64,000 nt of DNA from Silene conica (Eukaryota; Streptophyta; Magnoliopsida; Caryophyllales; Caryophyllaceae): positions 11,618,649 through 11,682,648 of the forward strand of contig CM055312.2 in the NCBI GenBank assembly GCA_029255685.2. The letters are read 5' to 3'. The notes beneath the pieces were generated by a model, which searched no databases, was not told the DNA's origin, and saw only the letters and a program-made list of their open reading frames with translations. The position numbers and the translations under genes are program-made. This document shows, in pieces, positions 57,677 to 64,000 of this stretch. Position 1 is the first letter of the stretch; the number at the start of each line of letters is the position of its first letter.

Positions 57677-59328
57677 GATTTTCTTTGTCTTTTCTTCATT
57701 TTTGGTCCCGTTTCGACCTCGTTTTGCGTGTCGTTTGCTCGATTTTATGCCCATTACCTCGACTATGCCTATTTGGTTCCCATTTTGTAGGTATTGAGGC
57801 GGGAACGAAGAAACGGGAGCAAACAAGACGGAATTATACCAAAATATGAAGAATTGATGAAGATTTAGCCCCAGGCCCTCTCAACCGGTCCCAGACCGGC
57901 AGCCGGTCGGCTGGCTGGGCGGCTTGACCTTGACTTTTGAAGAAAACAAGAGGAAAAATTCAGAAACCTCAAGCTTCACCTTAGCCGGTATCCAACCGGC
58001 GGCCGGTGGGTCGGCTGGTGACCAATTTCCTATACTTAGCATTTTTCAAGTGTGCCAAAAATTCAGAAACCTCAAGCCTAACTGCCAGCCGGTGGCCTAC
58101 CGGCTGGTGATACCTGTGCTGGTGAAAAAAAAAAGAAGAAAATGCAGAAGTTTGGATTCGTATCCTAAGCCGGTGCCAAACCGACAGCCGGCCAATCGGC
58201 TCAGAATCTTGGCCCTTGAAGAAAGAAGTTCAGAAGTTCGTATTTTGACTCTGAGCCGGTCCCAGACCGGCAGCCGGTTGACCGGCTGAGAGTCATTCTT
58301 CAGATTTTCACGCACTATATAAACCCGCACTTAGTCTATTTTCATTTACGCACTTTTTATGCAATTTTATTTCCCTTTCTAGGGTTTTTAGTTTTTACTG
58401 TTCCGTTGAGATACTCTTAGCTTCAAAAACTCACATAAAAATCTTAATCTTTCCTTAGTTCTTTATCTAATCTTGTAGTTAATCACAATCCTTCCTTAGT
58501 TAATCCTTAGTAGTTCTCTTTAGTATTTGTTCAAGAGGATTTTGGTTGTAACTTGAAGGGTTTGAGAAGATCCTTTCTTTGTAATCAAAGTTCTTGCCTT
58601 TATGCAATTAGTTGGTATAATTTTCTTCTTCTTTACTTAGTTATTACATCTACTTTAAGTTTCCTTTATTCAATTGTTTACTTTTGTTCATTTCATTATG
58701 TTTAGCACTTGTTTATCATTTGTTCACATGTTTTTCTTAGCCGTGAGTGAGTAGACTTATACCTAGGGTTAGGGGGAACTTGGGTGTTGTTAGATGATAA
58801 TATTATGCTAGTTTATAGATTAGTTGTTCTTGAGTAAAGGGTTATTCACTTATTGCATGCTAGGTGTTTGATGATTTGCTTCAACGAAAGTTGGGCCTTC
58901 ATTTTAGCGTGACTTGCCTTTAGCGACGGTTGAGGGTTTGTCTTGGCATGTTTTGGGGTTGGTTGTGTGTAGTTGTAGCGAAAGCTAGGGTATTCCGACC
59001 TAGGTTTAGTCGACTCGAGAGAAGAGACTTACCGAGACCATTTGCTTGAGACCATCTAGTTGACTTTCTAATATATTTCATCTACCCATCTTAGTGACCT
59101 CCGACACCCTAGTTTACCTTTAATTGAATTCATATCTTAGCTTTATCATTTGCTCATTAGTTGTTAGTCACTTCTCTAAACCTATTACCCCCGACTTAGA
59201 CTTAGACTAGAACATAACTAAGCAATTATCCCCTTCATCCTTGCGAACGATAACCCTATTATACTACTTTATATCGGGTTTATAAATTTCTATGATCGTG
59301 AGAACCGAAGACTTAATCTCCCGCATCA
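57676..59328 (+). repeat. 3' LTR of the Athila element
   Basis: Pair of 14920-16607 at about 97% identity, incomplete at its left end. It has the five-module CCGG array (57873-58290; third unit shorter) and TATATAA at 58316-58322, and ends CGCATCA followed by the target duplication GTTAC. Confidence 0.92.
57873..58290 (+). repeat. CCGG module array in the 3' Athila LTR
   Basis: Counterpart of 15137-15573; several differences between the copies fall in the arms and change pairing at both sides, for example gaccggttgagag versus gaccggctgagag against the facing agccgg. Confidence 0.8.
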
Positions 59329-59333
59329 GTTAC

Positions 59334-59915
59334 TCATCATCAATTTTCCCCAAATTCAAAAATAATTTGGGTTATTCAATTTTCTCCAACTTTATAATTA
59401 GGGTTCTTTAATTTTCCCCAACTTAAAACCCTAAAATTCGATTCAATCAACTGAAAAATAACAAATTAATTTCCATTGTATCTTAAAATAATTAATGTTC
59501 TTCATCATTAATTTTCCCCAATTGAAAATAATTAGGGTTCTTCAATTTTCCCCAAATTGAAAATAATTACGGTTCTTCATCAATTTTTTCCCAAATTGAA
59601 ACCCTAAAATTCGATTAAATCAATTGAAAAACGAAAAATTGTGAACAATATCAGATTTGCATTAACACTACCAACAATAACAAAATAAACATAATTTACG
59701 AGAAAATAAAATGTACGATTTGGGTAATATTTAGGGAAAATTGGGGGGAATATTAGAGGAAGATAAAAGAGGTAAATGAAGAAAATTGACCGGAAACGTC
59801 ATCGTGGTGCAATTTTCAAAGAAAAGTGATATTATGGATGTAATTTTCAAAAAAAAATTATAAGGCTGTAATTTTCAAAAGGTGGTTTTAAAAGGCTGTA
59901 ATCGACAATTTTCTC
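59334..59915. mobile_element. Right half of the Mutator-like MITE
   Basis: Contains repeated words (aattttccccaa, aattagggttcttcaa, accctaaaattcgatt) and ends in the right inverted repeat (about 59785-59915). The word ccattgtatcttaaaa with following attaat and gtt occurs both before the Athila (14889-14919) and here at 59473, so the pre-insertion sequence was locally repetitive. Non-coding. Confidence 0.75.
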
Positions 59916-59962
59916 TTAAAATATTATTATTTTATCCTATAGGCTCAACTTGGACTCTTTTA

Positions 59963-60245
59963 GAGGGTGTTTGGTTGGGTGTTTTGAAATGGAATGAAAT
60001 GGATTCTAGACATTCTAGTGTGTGGTTGAGACACTTTGGAATGAAGTTAGAATCCATCATGATTCTCATTCCACTTCAACCCCGGAATCCTATACCCACC
60101 TTTTTACCCATGGATTCAAACTCTCTTCTTTTATGTTTATTTTTCTAATGAACCAAGCATATTTTGAAAGGTGTGAAGTTAGAACCCATAATATGATTTC
60201 TCATCCCAATCCATTCTATCTCTAAGGAGTGAACCAAACGACCCC
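59963..60245. mobile_element. Tourist-like MITE (PIF/Harbinger type)
   Basis: 283 bp with a 3-bp target duplication TTA (59960-59962 and 60246-60248). Ends GAGGGTGTTTGGTT and, on the other strand, GGGGTCGTTTGGTTCACTCC, the common gtttggtt terminal repeat of this class, with inner ggaatgaaatgga/ccattcta words. Non-coding. Confidence 0.82.
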
Positions 60246-60248
60246 TTA

Positions 60249-61005
60249 TTTCCTCCACCTCATCCTTATACTCATTAAAAATCTCAACAACAATAGATAA
60301 GATTCGCTCTTATCCACACAAAATACTATTTACGGATCTTAAGATGAGTCTTGGATTCTCATCCTCGAATTTTCCTACAGTATAGTTGTCTTTATCCTTA
60401 CTTTTGGATGAGAATTTGCCTTTTACTGTTGTTGGTACCCATTTTTATACCCGGTTAAACTTAGTCTAAAAAGGTGATAAACTGATAACTTGAGACTTGA
60501 GAGGGTTTAAGGTTTAGTGAAAAAATAAAGTGGGAAATTCATGGGGTAGGACTTGAGGGAGATGATAAATAATGACATGGACAAAACGATAAAAATCGTA
60601 TCTGAAAAATTAAAATGCGTATATGAAAAAACACGGCACCCAAAAAAATATGGGGTTAGTAAACGCAATCGGCGTTTTAGTAAATGTAGTCGGTGTTTTA
60701 GTAAACTTATTCGGCGTTTTTCATAAAAAGGACGAAAATGCCCTTGGACATTTTGTGAACACTTTATCTCTCTAGAAATTTCTTCTGAAATTCAAGAAAA
60801 ACCCAATAAATTCATGAAAAACCCGAAAAATAAAAACCACAAAAATCATCTAAATTCGCTAATTTTCATGTTGGAGTCAAATTTAACACATTTTCCCGTT
60901 AATTAACAACTTCTTAACATCGTTAGTTAATTAATTTGTGTTTAATTTATAGTTTCGGGTTAATTTAGTGATAGATTTCGATAATTTTATTGCATTGCAG
61001 AAGGA
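60249..61005. other. Intergenic DNA, no gene seen
   Basis: AT-rich, no coding signal. Contains a 21-bp triplication at 60658-60720. Confidence 0.6.
60658..60720. repeat. Three tandem 21-bp units
   Basis: Units start agtaaa and end tcgg(c/t)gtttt: 60658-60678, 60679-60699, 60700-60720. Confidence 0.9.
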
Positions 61006-61482
61006 TGACGACATTCATCATCCATCCATGGATGGATGATGAATGTCTTCATCCCCACTATTGGCAGGACGAAGATATTCATCATCCATCCATGGTTGGA
61101 TGATGAATGTCTTCATCTCCACCATGGATAGACTATGAATGTCTTAGTATTGTCCATGGTGGGGATGAAGACATTCATCATCCAACCATGGAGAGATGAT
61201 GAATGTCTTCATCCCCACCATAGACTGGACGAAGACATTCATTGTATGTATGTCCATGGTACAGATGAAAACATTCATCATCCAACCATGGATGAATGAT
61301 GTCCATGGTACAGATGAAAACATTCATCATCCAACCATGGATGGATGATGAATGTCTTCGTCCAGTCCATGGTAAGGATGAAAACATTCATCATCCATCC
61401 ATGGACTGGACGAAGACATTCATCATCCATCCATGGTGGAGATGATGGTGAAGACATTCATCATCTTTTCCATGGAGAGACT
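61006..61482. repeat. Palindromic minisatellite
   Basis: About ten imperfect units of gacattcatcatccaaccatgg-type sequence alternating with their own reverse complement (ccatggatggatgatgaatg, tcttcatcc). The centre catccatgg/ccatggatg is itself palindromic, so the array can fold into several alternative hairpins. Apparent ORFs on both strands are by-products. Confidence 0.9.
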
Positions 61483-62399
61483 TTAATTTTTTTTTTAAAA
61501 ACGTTTATTTTCTCCTATTTTACGAAATTTATCACTTTGTCTTCCGTTTAACGTAATGTATATGTTTAATCTTAAAATATATGCTAACAAAGAAATTTTA
61601 CATAGAATAGGATTCGTTCGAGTATTGGCACATTTCAATGGGTTTAGAGTTTAGCGCTTAGGGTTTCAGGGCTTAGGGTTTAGGATTATTTGTAAAACCC
61701 CTCGCGAAAGCGGAAATAAAAATCATACAAAGTACTAAAAATGCAGCGGAATTTAAACTTTTTAACATAACTAACATGCGAGGTGAATTAAAACTGAAAC
61801 TGAAACTGATATAAACAGAAATAGATAAGTATAACTATCTAAGTACTGAAAGTAAATATATACAAACAGCCTGGGACGACACATCCCTACAGGCACTCAA
61901 AACAGTAACTGAAATGTCTAGAGTCTAGCTAACGAAAAGTGTAAAGTCAAATCGATGATAAGCGGATCATCGCTCGCTAGCTCTCAGCAACCCCTGCCAA
62001 CCTCCTGCATGTACCTACATACATGTAAACATGTACGCCACAATCAGTGGGGAGTGACTAGAGTTTTCCTAGCCACCTTTTGTAACGACAGTAACACAGA
62101 AATACAAACAAAATACTCCAACATATATAAACATGTGAAGCATACAAATCTCAATATCTGAATCTCATATCGTCATGCAATTACTATGCAAGCCTCTCAA
62201 CCAACTTAGGAAACCATTTGGAAGGAGAGTCGGTTGCCCGGCAGGGGGGTCTTTCAGTCCAAACTATTTACGAAACTGACTAAAGAGTCATCCAATGCCT
62301 TGGATGAACAAAACCATAATCAAAGTACTATACTCATCAATATCAACATCTATATTTGACAATGCACCAACTCTAGGCAAGTAGATAAAACTCAACAAG

Positions 62400-62995
62400 T
62401 ATAAGGTTCAGCGGTCAACTTAAGACATGACCTAAATACCAAACAATCAGCAAGTATAAAGGTTCAGAGGCGACATCTTAACGCATAACCTAGATACCAA
62501 ATTCACAATCTCAAGCAAGGACTCAGAGGCGACAAATCAACGCATGGACCTGCTACTCAACAAGACACTAGAATCAGAGGCGACAACTCAACGCATGGAC
62601 TAGCATCCAAATTCACAATCACAAGTAAGGAACTCATAGGCGACAACTCAACGCATGTTCCCTTACTACATCACAAGACACTAGACTCAGAGGCGATAAC
62701 TCAACGCATGGCCTAGCATCAACACCTGCACCCCAGGTAAGGTATTACAACCTGACTGCCCCGTTGTGCAGTTACTCTACTCGTCAGACTCAGAGGCCAA
62801 CTTAAGGCATGTCCCGACGCGATCACTCAAACATGTCTGGGCTCAGAGGAGACATCTCAACACATACCCCAGACACGACAACCAAACACGTATAGGGCTC
62901 AGAGGCGACATCTCAACGCATACCCCCATACATGACAAACAATCTGCGTATTAAGTTCAGAGGCGACATCTTAACGCATAACTTAACACGCATCA
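62400..62995. repeat. Minisatellite in the right-edge LTR, about ten units
   Basis: Units of about 50-60 bp share the core ctcagaggcgacaactcaac followed by gcatg; spacers vary (accaaattcacaatc, caagacactaga). Confidence 0.88.
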
Positions 62996-63267
62996 CTACA
63001 ATAGCATTCAATTCAATAACTAATCCCTAGTTCTTATCTCTTATACCTCTAAACAACACTTAATTGATCGCGGGAACTAAGTTGAGGGAGAGCCGATTTC
63101 CCTTTCGGTTACCCGACCGGGGGCTCTCTATCCTCTCTCCATTCCCGAACCCAATGTAGTGTCGCCCATCCTCCGGGTACCTCAAACACACATATAAGGT
63201 ACACAGAACGAATCTCAAACAAAACCGATTAACCGTTCGAAAGTTAAAAACTGTTTTAATGAGAACA

Positions 63268-63655
63268 GGGGCTCTCAGCCGGTCTGGGACCGTCTGCCGG
63301 TCAGCCGGCTGGGAGTCCCTTCCCATGCCATCTTTGAAATCTGAAAAACAAGGAAAAGAGGCTCTCAACCGGTGGACCGTCTGCCGGCCTGCCGGCTGGG
63401 AGTCTCTTCCCACAAGCCTACTAAAAATCAACAATACGAAGGAAGAGGCTCTTAGCCGGTGGACCGTCTGACGGCTGGGAGTCCCTCCCATAGCCTTTCT
63501 TAAATTTTCCCAAAACCAAGAAGGGATTCTGAGCCGGTCGACTGGCGGCCGACCTGCCGGCTCAGAATTCCTTCACAAATCTCAGAGCATTCAAAGCAAT
63601 CAACCCCGACTCTGAGCCGGCCGACCGGCTGCCGGTCAGCCTACCGGCTCAGAGC
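63268..63655 (-). repeat. Five CCGG modules in the right-edge LTR
   Basis: Units near 63268, 63358, 63447, 63524 and 63609, spaced 75-90 bp: gctctcagccggt, accg(g/t)ctgccgg, ccggctgggagtc. Same design as the Athila modules although the LTR ends are unlike Athila. Confidence 0.8.
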
Positions 63656-64000
63656 CCCTGCACGAAAATCGCAACTTCACAAATATTCCTAAACTTCACA
63701 AATCGAATCCAAACTTCCAAAATTGCAGCCAACACATATTACCCAGCATCTATAAGACTTATATGCATCAAATGCAAGCATCAATTTCCACAATTATGCC
63801 ACATTAAGCTCATTCTTCATATTCGTCTTAAGCATAGAATTTCTGAAAATCAACATCTAAGCATATGAAACACAATCAAAGCATGTGAAAGTCATTCTCA
63901 TGTATTCCTAGCATGATTCTAAGTCTCAACAACAATCACTATGTACAAAATCAAAAACTAACATCATCAAAGTCATGAAACATGCTAATATCACAAATAA

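Larger units (their letters stand above)
14920..59328 (+). mobile_element. Athila-type Ty3/gypsy LTR retrotransposon, broken, host to three insertions
   Basis: Spans 44.4 kb, about 14.7 kb once nested elements are removed. An exact 5-bp target duplication GTTAC flanks it (14915-14919 and 59329-59333). LTRs begin TGATGAG and end CGCATCA; the pair (14920-16607 and 57676-59328) differs at roughly 50 sites, about 3%, or around 1.1 million years at 1.3e-8 (inference). The right LTR is incomplete. Parts in order are PBS, gag, protease, reverse transcriptase, RNase H, integrase and an ATHILA-type ORF in the env position. Inserted into it are the Sirevirus (in gag), a solo LTR (in protease) and a minus-strand copia (near the 3' end). 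The coding region carries several breaks and is not functional. Confidence 0.93.
14559..59915. mobile_element. Mutator-like MITE split by the Athila nest (0.94 kb net)
   Basis: The outermost element of the nest. Its two halves are 14559-14919 and 59334-59915. They carry inverted ends about 130 bp long: GAGAAAATGGTTAATTATAA on the left and GAGAAAATTGTCGATTACAG on the reverse strand at the right, followed by matching words CTTATAATTTTTTTT and AAATTACA(C/T)CCA. Outside them is an exact 9-bp target duplication TTAAAATAT (14550-14558 and 59916-59924). Long inverted ends plus a 9-bp duplication are diagnostic of Mutator-type elements. No transposase is present. The Athila insertion site GTTAC lies inside. 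Confidence 0.88.
61691..64000 (-). mobile_element. Part of a long gypsy-type LTR, cut by the window end
   Basis: Starts TGTAAAACCCC, which on the minus strand is the LTR end GGGGTTTTACA, and shares wording with the LTR of the element at 23708-32390 (acaaagtact, gaatttaaacttt). So it looks like the 3' end of a minus-strand Ty3/gypsy LTR of at least 2.3 kb. It contains a minisatellite (62400-62995) and CCGG modules (63268-63655). No coding region of the element is inside the window, so lineage and state are unknown. Confidence 0.6.

Noticed and set aside
60022-60225. Small ORFs within 59882-60225
   Set aside because: They overlap the Tourist-like MITE and are not coding.
61650-61686. Telomere-like TTTAGGG words
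   Set aside because: Only a few degenerate copies (cttagggtttcagggcttagggtttagg-type); too short to call an interstitial telomere.

Overview
This is plant nuclear DNA, most likely from a dicot. The evidence is plant-type LTR retrotransposons (Athila, Sirevirus, chromovirus and short-LTR copia lineages), Stowaway-, Tourist-, hAT- and Mutator-type DNA elements, an L-type lectin receptor kinase, and an intron-rich RPA1-like pseudogene. The order or genus cannot be fixed from the sequence; Caryophyllales is only a guess. No RNA genes or CRISPR arrays were seen.

Left part (1-14549). A six-exon RPA70-like pseudogene lies on the minus strand (1170-2445). Beside it is a broken short-LTR Ty1/copia element (2574-5140). 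The only clearly intact host gene is a single-exon lectin receptor-like kinase on the minus strand (7546-9558). Then come a 1-kb hAT-type element with a LINE tail inside it (10262-11275), a poly-A-tailed retro fragment (11312-11699), AT-rich DNA, and a Stowaway MITE (14158-14414).

Centre (14550-59924). This is one deep nest of elements. A 0.94-kb Mutator-like MITE (9-bp target duplication TTAAAATAT) is split by an Athila-type Ty3/gypsy element (14920-59328, target duplication GTTAC). The Athila is split three times: by a Sirevirus-type Ty1/copia (17877-37956, AAGTC), by a solo LTR (39763-41316, GTAAG), and by a minus-strand copia (49620-57676). The Sirevirus is itself split by a non-coding, Tekay-like Ty3/gypsy derivative (23708-32390, ATGGG). 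LTR divergence falls with depth as nesting requires: about 3% for Athila, 0.7% for the Sirevirus, 0.5% for the innermost element. All are fossils; the youngest look structurally complete at their ends.

Right part (59925-64000). A Tourist-like MITE, a 21-bp triplication, a palindromic minisatellite, and the start of another long gypsy-type LTR that runs out of the window and carries its own minisatellite.

The most unusual signals lie in non-coding parts of the retroelements. (1) A cluster of three hairpins in the Sirevirus leader has different stems but almost the same 8-nt loop. (2) A separate Sirevirus stem-loop recurs in the LTRs, twice in gag and once in pol, with a compensatory base-pair change. 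(3) A GC-rich palindromic module (agccgg...ccggcagccgg...ccggct) is arrayed upstream of the TATA box in the Athila LTRs, again upstream of a TATA-like box before the Athila env-position ORF, and again in the unrelated LTR at the right edge. The same arrangement at two sites in Athila suggests an internal, LTR-like promoter for the third ORF.
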